Source of the DNA: Shewanella cutis
GTDB lineage: Bacteria > Pseudomonadota > Gammaproteobacteria > Enterobacterales > Shewanellaceae
NCBI RefSeq assembly: GCF_022410515.1
Contig: NZ_JACSDI010000023.1
Coordinates: 1 to 64,000, forward strand
Length of the DNA: 64,000 nucleotides
Direction: 5' to 3'
The notes beneath the pieces are model-generated. The model saw nothing but the letters and a program-made list of their open reading frames with translations, was not told the origin of the DNA and searched no databases. Positions 1 to 9,088 of the stretch are shown piece after piece (the stretch's first letter is position 1; each line of letters opens with the position of its first letter). The position numbers and the translations under genes were made by a program.

Positions 1-1641
1 AAATTCATCAGCAACATCGCTATACCAGTCTGGTGAGGAAAACGATTGGCTACCCGCGATGGCGGAGTCTATCCATTGTTGGCTTGCAGAGGCATAGAGG
101 TGCAATTGCTCAGAGAGTTGCATCCCCAGCTGCAGGTCATAACCATAATCGGTTGATTCGGTAAGGCCTATAATGGTCTTGGCGTAATCATCCTTGGCAT
201 AATATCCATTTAAATCAAGAGTCAACCACGAAAGTGGTACATAATTCACCTTTAGATCAACCGCCTGACGTTCACGGTCTGCGAGGTAAAACTTACGTAA
301 TAGTGGATTTTCTTCAATCGAGGTATTTTCGACGGCGTTGTAGACCGAGCCGCTGCGGTTCTCGTAACGCCCACCAAAATCAATCACAGTGTTTGCCAAG
401 GATCTGATATTCAGCTTGGCCCAAAATGCGTCATCATGGGTTTGTTCTCGCTCAAGGTAACTGCGTTCAACCTCTTTACGGTCGTAGCCTCCCATGAGGC
501 GATACTCACTGTTAAAACGGTAACTGCTGTGGAGTTTGTATGTCAGCCTTTCGATGTCCATGGGAACATTTTGCTTAAACGCACCACTGACATTATCAAA
601 CTCTAATTGCGCAAACTCCCATACAGAGCTTTTATTATCGCGTTCGCTATAGTCAACCTGACCGTTAACACGCCAGCGCGGGCTTAGCATATTGCTAAAG
701 CCAAGCCGCGCATCTAAGGTATCAACCTGACCATCCCAGCTCTGTAACGGATTGCCACTGACTTGGATTAAATCGCCATCTTGTAGCATCCGTCCTGCGG
801 CGACACGGCCATTCACAGTGCCACGTCCAAGCATATATTGGCCAGATAACGAGACTTGATGGGCATCATTATCAGGCGTAGCAGCATAAACATCGGGCAA
901 ATAAGGTAAGCTTAAGTTATCAATATTATTTCGGTAAAAACTGCCATGGTAAGCCAGCTCGCTTAACCAATTTTCACCCGAAATATTCAGGCCCGCATTG
1001 AGGTTTTCAGTGTTAGCATCAACAGGCAGTGCAAAGTTAACAGGGCGAGGAATGACTAAACTACTGCGACGATTACCCGTTTTTTGTTCGTGGTCGTAGT
1101 TAATAAACGCCTGCATGACGCCATATTGCGCAGCTAATCCCAAGCCCACCTTTTCGCGTTCCAGCTGTAAATCGACATCTCGAGTCGCAGTGTCTGGCAA
1201 TAGCACGCCATTGTTGTGCCACAATTGCGTTTGCGCCCGGCTGTCGTATCGAGTCAATAATTGATAATCAAGGTTCAGGGCATACAGTCCAGCTCGACCC
1301 GCATCAAGGTGGGCATAGCTGTTCTCTAGTCCCAATTGATATGCTTGAACATTCGCTTGATAACCCGCATTGCGATAACGTACGTCCGCATCCATAGCCG
1401 CGCGCAATCCATCGCTGGCATCGCCAAAGGCATTCCCCGCATGAATATCATCATTCTCGGCCCAGCCTGCACTTAACTGCAGCTCACCTTGGTAGCGCTT
1501 CTCTCCTATGCAGCTTTTACACTGATAAGCATCCAACTTTAGCCCTTGCAGATTAGCTTTGTGCACAGAAAAGTCTGCAGCACTCACACCACTGGTAGCA
1601 GCAAGTAATCCCAAGGTAATGATATTAAGTTTAAAAGACAT
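1..1641 (-). CDS. MtrB/DmsF-family outer-membrane beta-barrel protein (partial, 3' end outside window)
   Basis: The frame is open from an ATG at 1639-1641 on the minus strand to the window edge (547 codons seen). It begins with a signal peptide (about 21 residues, ending SGVSA) and has a CKSC pair near residue 42, the N-terminal CxxC typical of MtrB relatives. The rest is rich in alternating polar/aromatic strands, as expected for a large porin-like barrel. MtrB-family barrels hold a periplasmic decaheme cytochrome across the outer membrane so that electrons reach extracellular acceptors. The decaheme gene lies 14 bp upstream on the same strand, matching mtrAB/dmsEF order. A dmsAB-type reductase could follow beyond the edge, which I cannot see. 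MtrB, MtrE and DmsF cannot be told apart here. Confidence 0.85.
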   Translation of the reverse strand, partial: MSFKLNIITLGLLAATSGVSAADFSVHKANLQGLKLDAYQCKSCIGEKRYQGELQLSAGWAENDDIHAGNAFGDASDGLRAAMDADVRYRNAGYQANVQAYQLGLENSYAHLDAGRAGLYALNLDYQLLTRYDSRAQTQLWHNNGVLLPDTATRDVDLQLEREKVGLGLAAQYGVMQAFINYDHEQKTGNRRSSLVIPRPVNFALPVDANTENLNAGLNISGENWLSELAYHGSFYRNNIDNLSLPYLPDVYAATPDNDAHQVSLSGQYMLGRGTVNGRVAAGRMLQDGDLIQVSGNPLQSWDGQVDTLDARLGFSNMLSPRWRVNGQVDYSERDNKSSVWEFAQLEFDNVSGAFKQNVPMDIERLTYKLHSSYRFNSEYRLMGGYDRKEVERSYLEREQTHDDAFWAKLNIRSLANTVIDFGGRYENRSGSVYNAVENTSIEENPLLRKFYLADRERQAVDLKVNYVPLSWLTLDLNGYYAKDDYAKTIIGLTESTDYGYDLQLGMQLSEQLHLYASASQQWIDSAIAGSQSFSSPDWYSDVADEF

Positions 1642-1655
1642 GGCAGACTCCTTAA

Positions 1656-2612
1656 TCAACGGGCAAAATTGCTGCCGCTAGGGTGGTTGGAGCCATGGAT
1701 TTGGCTATGACAATTGAGGCACCCCATGCCAGCACCAAACGCGTCAGTACCCGGCTGAGTCACCACCCGACTAGCATGTCCATCATCGGCATGACATTGT
1801 TGGCAAAGCTGAGGGACTCGCTGCTTGACGAGGGCATCATTCACGCTACCGTGGGGGTTATGGCAAGTGGAGCAGTTTTCGGTCACGGGGGCATGTTCCC
1901 ACAGGAAAGGACCGCGTTTTTCCGCATGACAGCTATAGCAAGTGTCATTGACCGAGGCCTTTTTTAAGGCACTCTCGTTAAATGAGCCGTGGGGGTTATG
2001 ACAATCGATGCAGGTCATGTCATTCCACTTTAATGGGTGAGATGAACGCTTATTCATATCGGATTTCTGCCGAGTATGACAAGAAGTACACACTTGGCTC
2101 ACCTGCTGCTTTTGTAGTACCGGATCTTTAGCTGCATGGACTTTATGGCAATCCGCACAGGCAATTTCTTCCATGTTATGTAAGCTGCTATGCCAGCCAC
2201 TTTGCTCAGTTTTTTGATGGCAACCTAAACAAACGGTATTTTGGCTCGGTGCTGACAATGGACTGTCAGAACCAAAGCTAATCATTGGTTCCTTGCCTCC
2301 TTTATTATGCTGCCCAAGCGGCCCATGGCATGCCTCACATTGCAATCCAGCCATTGGGGATTTGCTATTATTGATATCGCCATGCACTCCATCAAAAATA
2401 GCCATAACGGTGTTATTTTTACGATGGCACATTAAACAAGTATCTGCGCCTTTAGCGGAATATTTCCCTTCAGCAAACTTATCTGTGAGTACCTTTTCTA
2501 TTTGTTCTCCCGTTTCATGAGTTGATGGAATATCTTGCGCTTTAACAGATGGAGATAATATAAGGAACAGGCTCGCCCCCATTATCAGAGTTTTAATTTT
2601 ACGCCATCTCAT
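1656..2612 (-). CDS. periplasmic decaheme c-type cytochrome, MtrA/DmsE family
   Basis: Ten CXXCH heme-binding motifs (CLMCH, CEACH, CLGCH, CADCH, CTSCH, CIDCH, CYSCH, CSTCH, CQQCH, CLNCH) are evenly spread over about 318 residues, the size and heme number of MtrA, MtrD and DmsE. I chose the ATG at 2612 over one 60 bp upstream because it directly precedes a signal peptide (MRWRKIKTLIMG...VKA) and has AAGG 8 bp before it. The protein should receive electrons from an inner-membrane quinol oxidase such as CymA and pass them into the barrel encoded next on the strand. It is probably co-transcribed with the MtrB-like gene. The acceptor (DMSO or metal) is not determined. Confidence 0.93.
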   Translation of the reverse strand: MRWRKIKTLIMGASLFLILSPSVKAQDIPSTHETGEQIEKVLTDKFAEGKYSAKGADTCLMCHRKNNTVMAIFDGVHGDINNSKSPMAGLQCEACHGPLGQHNKGGKEPMISFGSDSPLSAPSQNTVCLGCHQKTEQSGWHSSLHNMEEIACADCHKVHAAKDPVLQKQQVSQVCTSCHTRQKSDMNKRSSHPLKWNDMTCIDCHNPHGSFNESALKKASVNDTCYSCHAEKRGPFLWEHAPVTENCSTCHNPHGSVNDALVKQRVPQLCQQCHADDGHASRVVTQPGTDAFGAGMGCLNCHSQIHGSNHPSGSNFAR

Positions 2613-3293
2613 ATTTAATGCCTTATGGTTAACATGACTTAGCAATGAAAAATCCATAACCATAATAACCACAAAACAACAAAGGTTAACAATTGTTAAT
2701 GATTATTTGCAAGCAAGTTGACTAGCCTCAAAGAATTGATTAGTAACGTGCCCTTAATCACCAACAAGTACAAATAACAATCATTCTCAAATATAGCGTA
2801 ATACATTGAAATATAAATTTATAAAAAAACAAAGATACAATAGTTAATTAAATGTAATTAAATTGCGCTTTTTGTTAAAGATAAATTAGCTATAGTTAAT
2901 ATTTTATAGATCACAAATTTAGATTCTGAAATTTATGAAATTTAAATTTTATAATTCGCAAACTACATTAGAAATACAACACCTCACTTTTAATCAAAAG
3001 TGGAATAACATCAATATTACGCTTAAGGTAAATCATAAATATAGCGGCTTGCATTAATCCTGTTCGGAGTTTTATTTCCTAAATCGGTTGAACTAAAACC
3101 GTAACCGTAGTTCTGATCGGCATAGCCTATCGGCGTTGTTGCCTAAATCAATCTTAGCTAAATTTGCCAAATGCGCCAAAAATATAAAGTTCGCACTTAC
3201 AAGTTATAAACTATAGTTCTAGTTTCATAACGGCAAATTTATATTAAGTCTAAAAGGCCATGATAAGCCATTTCGGAAGATTGAGAGCTAAAT
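2613..3293. other. AT-rich intergenic region upstream of the decaheme gene, with an IS relic at its left-hand end
   Basis: No convincing gene. Positions 2613-3050 are strongly AT-rich and presumably hold the promoter of the decaheme cytochrome operon; I could not pick a reliable FNR or CRP site. Positions 3155-3191 nearly repeat 59098-59134, the sequence just outside the IS630 transposase at 58-59 kb, so a decayed copy of that element's end is present here. Confidence 0.5.
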
Positions 3294-3386
3294 GGTTCTG
3301 CCGCAAACTAAGATCTTTGCGCTCTAAATTGAGGGGTGATTACCCATCAACACGTTAATCTACTTCGCCAAATTTGCGACAGAACC
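3294..3386. mobile_element. 93-bp miniature IS6-type element (both tips retained)
   Basis: It starts GGTTCTGCCGCAAAC and ends with the reverse complement of GGTTCTGTCGCAAA, so both ends carry an IS6-family-like terminal repeat with almost nothing between. The left half matches 12667-12700 and the right half matches the ends at 4456 and 16560. No 8-bp target duplication is visible, so this is probably a deletion product rather than a fresh insertion. Confidence 0.6.
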
Positions 3387-3485
3387 CAAATATCACATCC
3401 CCGAGCAATCTCACTCTCAAACACTCAGTTTGTTAACACCAATTCCTGCAAATTGGTGGAACCCACACCTCGAGATTAAGTTAAA

Positions 3486-3903
3486 CTAATATCGACATGT
3501 AGCAAAAATGTCTAGCCTAGGATTATAAACTTCTGCATGTACATTCACAATCCCTAATATTGAGTAAAACACATTATCGTGTGAAAATCTCTTTTCTTTG
3601 GCTAATTTCTTCAAACAAAGTTTATCCAATGATTTATCGGTGTCGTAACCGTTTGAAGTCCAGAGAACCATCGGAACTTTTGTTTGGTACTCTGGAGCGA
3701 AAGTATATGGGATTCCATGTAAAAATAATCCATCTTCCCCAAGAGATTCACCATGATCTGATATATAAAATAGAGCCGTGTTATAACGATTCTCTAGCGC
3801 TTGCACTTTCTAGAGTAGCCGCCATAACGGTGGAGATACTTAATAAGACACTAACGCTTAGGGTTAAAAAAATTAATGCTTTTCTTAATAAAATTGTTTT
3901 CAT
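3486..3903 (-). pseudogene. eptA-like phosphoethanolamine transferase remnant
   Basis: The C-terminal part (3486-3806) contains the sulfatase-fold motif YISDHGESLGE followed by LFLHGIPYTFAPEYQTKVP, diagnostic of EptA/MCR-type phosphoethanolamine transferases that modify lipid A. The N-terminal segment starting at ATG 3903 (GGAGC 8 bp upstream) encodes one membrane helix and then ends out of frame. The transmembrane domain and most of the catalytic domain are missing, and the two pieces are in different frames, so a large internal deletion is likely. I am less sure the N-terminal piece belongs to the same gene. Confidence 0.7.
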
Positions 3904-3996
3904 AACAAGCTCCAAAAATAATCTGTACTTCATCACGACGGCGATATGAAATAGCGCAATCACAATGTATCTATTTGATATAAAAGACTGAAAATG

Positions 3997-4343
3997 TTAC
4001 AGAAAAATAGTATTTGGAGGGGGAGTGGTTAGACTGAGGATGACCGTTTGACTTGTCCAAGCTTGAGTAGCAATAGATTGTTTTGTTTGAAAAGATAAGG
4101 GAAACTCAAAATCAGAGGGTTTAATATAAAGCGGTGATAAGCAATGTACTTGACAATGACTAGATAAATTAGTTTGGCCATGTTGCAAGCAGTCAGATGA
4201 TAAACATTCAGATTGAGTACAACTTACTTCAACATTAATATTATTATCACAAAGCCTATCCCCCATTGATAATTCAATGGTACTACCCATTACTTGGGTG
4301 ATAAGGAAAAAACTAAGACTATTAAAAGTCCAATTTTAGGCAT
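3997..4343 (-). pseudogene. small cysteine-rich secreted protein, probably frameshifted
   Basis: An open frame from 4290 to 3997 encodes 97 residues with six cysteines in the first half and no recognisable family. An in-phase hydrophobic leader sits upstream: ATG at 4343 begins MPKIGLLIVLVF, but that frame hits a stop. Adding one T to the T6 run near 4305 would join it to the body (VFFLITQVMGS), giving a good signal peptide. It lies upstream of the eptA remnant on the same strand, suggesting a former two-gene polymyxin/lipid-A locus. The frameshift could be real or a sequencing error. Confidence 0.4.
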
Positions 4344-4455
4344 AAGCCGTATACCAAATTATAGTGAGTAAATGTGCTTTTATTCATTCAGTCACAATAT
4401 ACAATAAAACATAATTATTGTATATTTCTTATTGACATTGTTGTCTAAATCAATC

Positions 4456-4658
4456 GTTCCTGTCGCAAATTTGACGAAGTAGATTAACGTGTTGATTATG
4501 TACTGGGTACTGGGTACTGGGTACTGGGTACTGGGTACTGGGTACTGGGTACTGGGTACTGGGTACTGGGTACTGGGTACTGGGTACTGGGTACTGGGTA
4601 CTGGCGTTATTTTACTGCGTCTACTCCATGACACTCAATTTTTCTGGCCAGCATTATC
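4456..4658. mobile_element. IS6-type element end interrupted by a tandem repeat
   Basis: It begins GTTCCTGTCGCAAATTTGAC, a degenerate IS6-like tip, and continues co-linearly with the ends of the relics at 10.9 kb and 16.5 kb (GTTGATTATGTAC, then CGTTATTTTACTGC after the repeat array). It breaks off at GCATTATC, exactly where a Tn3-type end begins, so the Tn3-like insertion or a later deletion truncated it. Confidence 0.6.
4500..4604. repeat. perfect heptamer tandem repeat, (GTACTGG)x15
   Basis: Fifteen uninterrupted copies of GTACTGG (105 bp) sit inside the IS6-type end. Sister copies of this end have a single GTACTGA/GTACAGA at the same place, so the array grew from one unit within the relic. 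A perfect array with a 7-bp unit is likely to vary in copy number by slippage. Both strands are open through it, but I see no sign that it is translated. Confidence 0.95.
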
Positions 4659-4695
4659 GAGGTGTGAAGTCCAACGGAACAAAACGTACGCTAAG
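4659..4695 (+). repeat. Tn3-family-like terminal inverted repeat, inward to the right
   Basis: GAGGTGTGAAGTCCAACGG followed by AACAAAACGTACGCTAAG resembles the 38-bp Tn3 end (consensus begins GGGGTCTGA and contains GGAACGAAAAC) and the copies at 16652-16689 and 62052-62089. One base is missing from the GAAAAC core. Homology to the other copies stops after about 37 bp, so this is a truncated or diverged end. Confidence 0.6.
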
Positions 4696-4824
4696 TCTAT
4701 TTGTCCAGCTCCGATGGTTGCTTCAGCGACCTGAGTTGCCTATTTAGTACTTGTCAGTAAGTAATCTGATCCGATACTTTTGGGCATCTCGCCAAGTGAG
4801 TAAACTCGCTTATTGAAGTGAAGT

Positions 4825-4881
4825 ATGTCAACAAAGAAACCTCACAAGATCCATACACAAGAATTTAAAGCCTCAAACTGA
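4825..4881 (+). pseudogene. 5' fragment of an IS3-type orfA
   Basis: ATG at 4825 opens an 18-codon frame (MSTKKPHKIHTQEFKASN) that resembles the start of IS3-family OrfA transposases, then stops; the IS481-type element begins 40 bp later. Positions 4770-4800 include CTGATCCG as in the IS3 remnant at 10.1 kb. The assignment rests on a short match. Confidence 0.3.
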
Positions 4882-4921
4882 TGGAAGTGGGGTTTATTGA
4901 CGGTACAGTGAGGTTAATTAA

Positions 4922-5929
4922 TGTGTGATTCATAGACATCATTTCAATATAATGGGTGTCTATGAACAGAGAAATACAACAGCGTTTACAGTGGATTAAG
5001 CTATTCGAAGAGACCCGTGATGCGGGCTTTGTCTGTCGTCGTTGTGGCATATCCAGACCTACCTTAAGAAAATGGTGGCAGCGTTATCAGAAAGACGGTG
5101 TAGATGGTCTGGTCAGCCAAAGCAGACGTCCTAAGAGTTCACCTTCAACCAAGGTTGGTGGGACAGAATTATCTTTGCGATGCTCTCGAAACCTTGGAGC
5201 TAGGCGTATTCAAAGTGAACTTGGTCGCCTACATAGACTCTCTCTTGGAATTGCAACTATTCATAAAATTTTGACGCGGAATGAGGTAAAGCCTGTTGTT
5301 ACCTATCGTAGGAAACCAGATTACATCAAGTATGTTCGCTCAGTTCCTGGCGATAGAATACAAATGGATACCTGCAAGATAGGGCCGAATATCTATCAAT
5401 ACACCTCGATTGACGATTGCACCCGCTATAGGATTTTAAGGCTATATAACCGCAGAACTGCTGCTAACACACTGGATTTCATTGATTGCGATATTGATGA
5501 AATGCCATTTCCAATTCAGCGTATTCAAACAGATCGTGGCCGCGAGTTCTTTGCCTTTAAAGTCCAAGAGAAATTGAAGAACCATGGAATCAAATTCAGA
5601 CCAAATAAACCTGCTTCACCTCACCTAAATGGCAAAGTAGAGCGCTCGCAGAAAACGGATAAAGCTGAGTTTTATGCAACGGTAGACTTAGCATCAGACG
5701 ATTTAGATAACCTGCTTGCTGAGTGGCAGCATTACTACAACCGGGAGAGGTCTCATAGCGCACACCATGGGAAAACACCCATGGAGCGATACTTCGAAAT
5801 GGTTGAGCAAACGCCTTATTCTGAAGAGGTTCAGGAGCTTTACGAACCAGCAAAAGAACCCCTTCAAGAACAAAACTACAGGCTTGAATCGGAGCTGAGA
5901 AGATTGAAACGATCTCTATGAATCACACA
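4922..5929. mobile_element. complete IS481-family insertion sequence
   Basis: Perfect 15-bp terminal inverted repeats, TGTGTGATTCATAGA at 4922-4936 and its complement at 5915-5929, begin TGT and end ACA as in IS481. They bracket one transposase gene whose TGA stop lies inside the right repeat. Element length is 1008 bp. The flanks do not show an obvious target duplication. Confidence 0.9.
4956..5921 (+). CDS. IS481-family DDE transposase
   Basis: 321 residues with an N-terminal helix-turn-helix (RRCGISRPTLRKWWQRYQ) and an rve-type integrase core. The three catalytic acidic residues sit in QMDTC, QTDRG and KVERS, followed by the usual YNRERSHSA motif. The frame opens with GTG at 4956; ATG at 4962 (MNREIQQRLQW) is an equally likely start. 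The gene is intact and fills the element between the inverted repeats, so the element may still be active. Confidence 0.92.
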   Translation: MSMNREIQQRLQWIKLFEETRDAGFVCRRCGISRPTLRKWWQRYQKDGVDGLVSQSRRPKSSPSTKVGGTELSLRCSRNLGARRIQSELGRLHRLSLGIATIHKILTRNEVKPVVTYRRKPDYIKYVRSVPGDRIQMDTCKIGPNIYQYTSIDDCTRYRILRLYNRRTAANTLDFIDCDIDEMPFPIQRIQTDRGREFFAFKVQEKLKNHGIKFRPNKPASPHLNGKVERSQKTDKAEFYATVDLASDDLDNLLAEWQHYYNRERSHSAHHGKTPMERYFEMVEQTPYSEEVQELYEPAKEPLQEQNYRLESELRRLKRSL

Positions 5930-5937
5930 CTTTAGTA

Positions 5938-6753
5938 TTACTTAATTTCATTTAGCCACTCAATAACTTTCTCTCCAACTAATTTTTCTTGACCGGCAAA
6001 CCAATGGTTAGTACCCGACGAGCATAATGCAAATTCACTAGAAATTTTTGGAGTATCATCAACAATCCCATTGATTGTCACCAAAGGGATAGATTGTGCA
6101 CTTTCTTTTGCATCAGTATAAAGAGTTGATGGGCAACCATCATTTAAGTGATGAACAAGTAAGGTAGGATTACTTAGTTCATTAAAATCTAAATTTGATA
6201 AGCCTGACCCACCGGGAGCTTCTTGAGGAGCATCGATTGGTCTCTCAGCTATTTTATAGCGAGCACTGAGCAATACTGTTGCATCGATTTCATTTTCCAG
6301 TGCTTTCGATACATAGCCCGCAGAAACTGTACCGCGACTATGTCCCATCAATACAATTTTAGATTTTGGAAATCGTAACTTCAATTCTGATATAACTTTT
6401 TTCATATCAGTAAAATGTGCTTCGGACTGTCTAAATGACTCACCAAGACCTTTACGATCTGATGGTGTATCAATTATTGCCACAGCAAAGCTAGATGAGT
6501 TAAAAAGCTCACGTTGTTTCTCTAAAAAATAAAACTTCCCTTCAATCTTTCCATTATTTTCCTTAAACCCAATATTACCATTACCGGAAGGGAAAAAAAC
6601 AATCAAAAAATCAGGAGTATGACTTTTTACATCCCAGAGTAAAACTGGCTGGGTAACACCAGCTCTTGTTTCCAACTGTATCAGCTCATCCGCTTCAGTT
6701 TGAATGACGAACAAAAAAATTAAAAATGGTATAAATTTTATTATATTTTTCAT
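5938..6753 (-). CDS. secreted alpha/beta-hydrolase
   Basis: 271 residues with a signal peptide (MKNIIKFIPFLIFLFVIQTEA). A nucleophile elbow GHSRG lies near residue 138 and a C-terminal GTNHW supplies the likely catalytic histidine, so the alpha/beta-hydrolase fold is clear. Substrate is unknown; the conserved hints (FFPSGNGNIGF, LLSARYK) do not identify a characterised enzyme. Low GC and an IS481 end only 9 bp beyond its stop codon suggest acquired DNA. It probably acts in the periplasm. Confidence 0.75.
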   Translation of the reverse strand: MKNIIKFIPFLIFLFVIQTEADELIQLETRAGVTQPVLLWDVKSHTPDFLIVFFPSGNGNIGFKENNGKIEGKFYFLEKQRELFNSSSFAVAIIDTPSDRKGLGESFRQSEAHFTDMKKVISELKLRFPKSKIVLMGHSRGTVSAGYVSKALENEIDATVLLSARYKIAERPIDAPQEAPGGSGLSNLDFNELSNPTLLVHHLNDGCPSTLYTDAKESAQSIPLVTINGIVDDTPKISSEFALCSSGTNHWFAGQEKLVGEKVIEWLNEIK

Positions 6754-7207
6754 TTTATTTCTCTCTAAAATATTTGACTTTTACTATTGCTCTTTAAATA
6801 CAATCGTCACAAATCCACCATACATTCATTTCAAAACAATTTATAGACTTAATCTACAGATAATGCTCAAGTATTATCAAAACATTACATCAGACCAACA
6901 TCAAAAACATGCTAACCACAAAGCCTCATATAAAAACAAATTTTCACAGTTTGAAGAACTATATACTCTTATATGTTACTTATACCAATCCAATACTTAT
7001 CTTATAATTCTCAACATATAAATATCAAATACTGTTCCAAAATCATTCACTTAAATTTTGTGTGAAAACACATCTGAACTGTATATTCAGGCTTTAAATT
7101 CAGAATTTGTTATCAAGCTCACTTAATTTTGGAATGTTATGACTAGATTTAACCATAACTGCAAAAACATTTTTACGATTACAGTTATGGTTATCATCAG
7201 AAAGTAT
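6754..7207. other. AT-rich intergenic region
   Basis: No gene is supported; the plus-strand open frame here has no ribosome binding site and only low-complexity composition. It separates the hydrolase promoter from the 3' end of the flavocytochrome gene. Near 7150-7195 ACCATAACTG and CAGTTATGGTTA form an inverted repeat that could terminate the flavocytochrome transcript. Confidence 0.4.
7149..7196 (-). terminator. candidate terminator after the flavocytochrome gene
   Basis: Inverted repeat TAACCATAACTG ... CAGTTATGGTTA downstream of the stop at 7208. The loop includes AAAAACATTTTTACG. There is no strong U-run after the stem, so this is tentative. Confidence 0.4.
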
Positions 7208-8977
7208 TTACTTTATTGAACTTGCAACTTGTTCGCCTGCTATTCGTCCAAACACTATCGTATCTGCAATAGCATTACCAGCAAGTCTGTTGCCTCCATG
7301 AACCCCTCCTGTTACCTCTCCAGCTGCATACAACCCATCGATTGGTTGATCCTTTTCATTAAGGACTTGAGCTTTCGTGTTTATTTTTAAGCCCCCCATT
7401 GTGTGGTGTATTGCTGGTTTTACCTTTACCACATATATTGGATATTGGAAATCATCAGCCATATTTTTACGTCCGAAATCACTATCTACCCCTTTATTTT
7501 TAAAGTCATTATAACGATTTATTGATTGCTCAAAAGACTCTGCATCAATTCCCGATAGTTTTGCAATATCACTAGCTGTTTCACCTTTAAAAATAAGACC
7601 TAGAGTTAGCATTCCACGTAGTTGCCCAAGTCGATCTAATACTGTTTCATCAAATACTAACCAAGCTTCTTTATTTTCTTGTGACCACACACAAGCTGAC
7701 ACTTTATCTCTTGTGTCCATTTCATTACAAAAACGTTTACCTTGATTATTTAACAAAATAGCACCAGCACCACGAGCAGTTTCTGAAATCACCATTTTAC
7801 CAGCAGCAGCAGTTGGAAATGCTTGTATTTCTTTAATATCAACAGTTGCAGCCCCTACTTTAGTTGCAAAGGTTAGTGCATCTCCTACGTTACCTGGATT
7901 GTTTGTTGCATCCACTCCTTTTAAATCAGGGCGATATTTAGCGACTAATTCATTGTTTCGCGCAAAGCCACCCGATGCAATAATCACAGCTTTTGCACCA
8001 AGTACATGTAATTTTGAATGTTTACCCTGAACTAAAACACCTGTGATACGTCCTTGTTTATCTTGAACAAGTTGAATAACTTTACTATTGATACGAGTTT
8101 CAACACCAAGTTTTTTTGCGGTATCTTTCAGTGTACGTATAATTTCTGGTCCTGATTTTGCCCCTCCGGCCGGTCTATGTAAACGTTCAGCACTATGTCC
8201 TCCTGCACTCGCAGCAGAACTTAAATCGGCTCCCATAGCTTGTAACCAATCAACACCAGCACTTCCATTTTCCGTTAACGTTTTGACTAGTTCAGGGTTA
8301 TTAATATTGCGGCCACCTTTCATAGTATCTTGATACCAAGATTCTTTACTATCATTATACCCATTTGTAGCTTGAGTCAAACTTTGAGCAGCAGACATCC
8401 CCCCCGCAGCAAGCATACCGTTGCCGCCAATATAGGATTGTTTTTCAAGAATAATGACATCCTTCACACCATTTTGACGAGCCGAAACCGCTGAAGCATG
8501 GCCAGCGGCTCCTGCACCAATGATAATTAACTCGTGCTGTTCAGTTGGCCCCAAAGCTAATGCTTTTTCAATCATATCTTGAGTGATTGATTGAAATTCA
8601 TAGTTATCTAAAACAGGGGAATCATTAGAAAATGGGATCTTTGATTCTGTTTTAAAAGTATCATGACAAGCCTGACAAACAAGAACAGGTTGATTATGTC
8701 CCGAGTGACAACTAGTACATGATAGATCAATAAGATGGCTATGGTGTGGTGAAAGATTCTTCTTACTTTTTTTAGTTAATTCTGCAAGAGTCCCATGGCA
8801 ACCTTCACAAGATTTATTTTCATGGCTTTCAGCATCATCCACTTTGATGGGCTTAGTGTGACAACTTTGACAATTATTTCCTTGAACCTTATGAAAATCT
8901 GCTAACGTTTCTCCATAACTTGAAGCCGAAATAAAAAAAACTGACATAGCTAACGGTAATAGCTTTAACTTTAACAT
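7208..8977 (-). CDS. periplasmic tetraheme flavocytochrome c (fumarate-reductase-like)
   Basis: 589 residues: signal peptide (to about 22), a heme domain with four CXXCH motifs (C36, C57, C87, C101), then an FAD domain starting IIIGAGAAG near residue 151. Conserved segments of the FccA/UrdA family are present: GGHSAERLHRP, ETARGAGAILLNNQGKRF with NEMDTRD, HHTMGGL, and the C-terminal GGNRLAGNAIADT. These enzymes accept electrons from CymA and reduce a double bond in fumarate, urocanate, methacrylate or related enoates. The NEMDTRD arginine fits the catalytic acid. Substrate cannot be fixed by eye. A divergent LysR regulator suggests induction by the substrate. Confidence 0.93.
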   Translation of the reverse strand: MLKLKLLPLAMSVFFISASSYGETLADFHKVQGNNCQSCHTKPIKVDDAESHENKSCEGCHGTLAELTKKSKKNLSPHHSHLIDLSCTSCHSGHNQPVLVCQACHDTFKTESKIPFSNDSPVLDNYEFQSITQDMIEKALALGPTEQHELIIIGAGAAGHASAVSARQNGVKDVIILEKQSYIGGNGMLAAGGMSAAQSLTQATNGYNDSKESWYQDTMKGGRNINNPELVKTLTENGSAGVDWLQAMGADLSSAASAGGHSAERLHRPAGGAKSGPEIIRTLKDTAKKLGVETRINSKVIQLVQDKQGRITGVLVQGKHSKLHVLGAKAVIIASGGFARNNELVAKYRPDLKGVDATNNPGNVGDALTFATKVGAATVDIKEIQAFPTAAAGKMVISETARGAGAILLNNQGKRFCNEMDTRDKVSACVWSQENKEAWLVFDETVLDRLGQLRGMLTLGLIFKGETASDIAKLSGIDAESFEQSINRYNDFKNKGVDSDFGRKNMADDFQYPIYVVKVKPAIHHTMGGLKINTKAQVLNEKDQPIDGLYAAGEVTGGVHGGNRLAGNAIADTIVFGRIAGEQVASSIK

Positions 8978-9088
8978 ATCTTATCCCCTGTTGTTTTTGA
9001 ACTTCCTAATATCATCATAGTCATACGAAACAACAAACCATTTAAACTCACTTATCAGAATAGAAAAGTTAACTTATAAGGTATACCT
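8978..9088. promoter_or_regulatory. divergent promoter region of flavocytochrome and LysR gene
   Basis: 111 bp between two start codons on opposite strands. This is the usual arrangement in which a LysR-type regulator binds and controls both its own gene and the neighbour. Composition is AT-rich (about 70 percent); I could not define an exact T-N11-A box. Confidence 0.5.

Noticed and set aside
2700..3050. FNR/CRP sites upstream of the decaheme gene
   Set aside because: Only half-site matches such as AGATCACA were seen in very AT-rich sequence.
4500..4604. Tandem array considered as CRISPR
   Set aside because: The unit is 7 bp with no spacers and no cas genes nearby.
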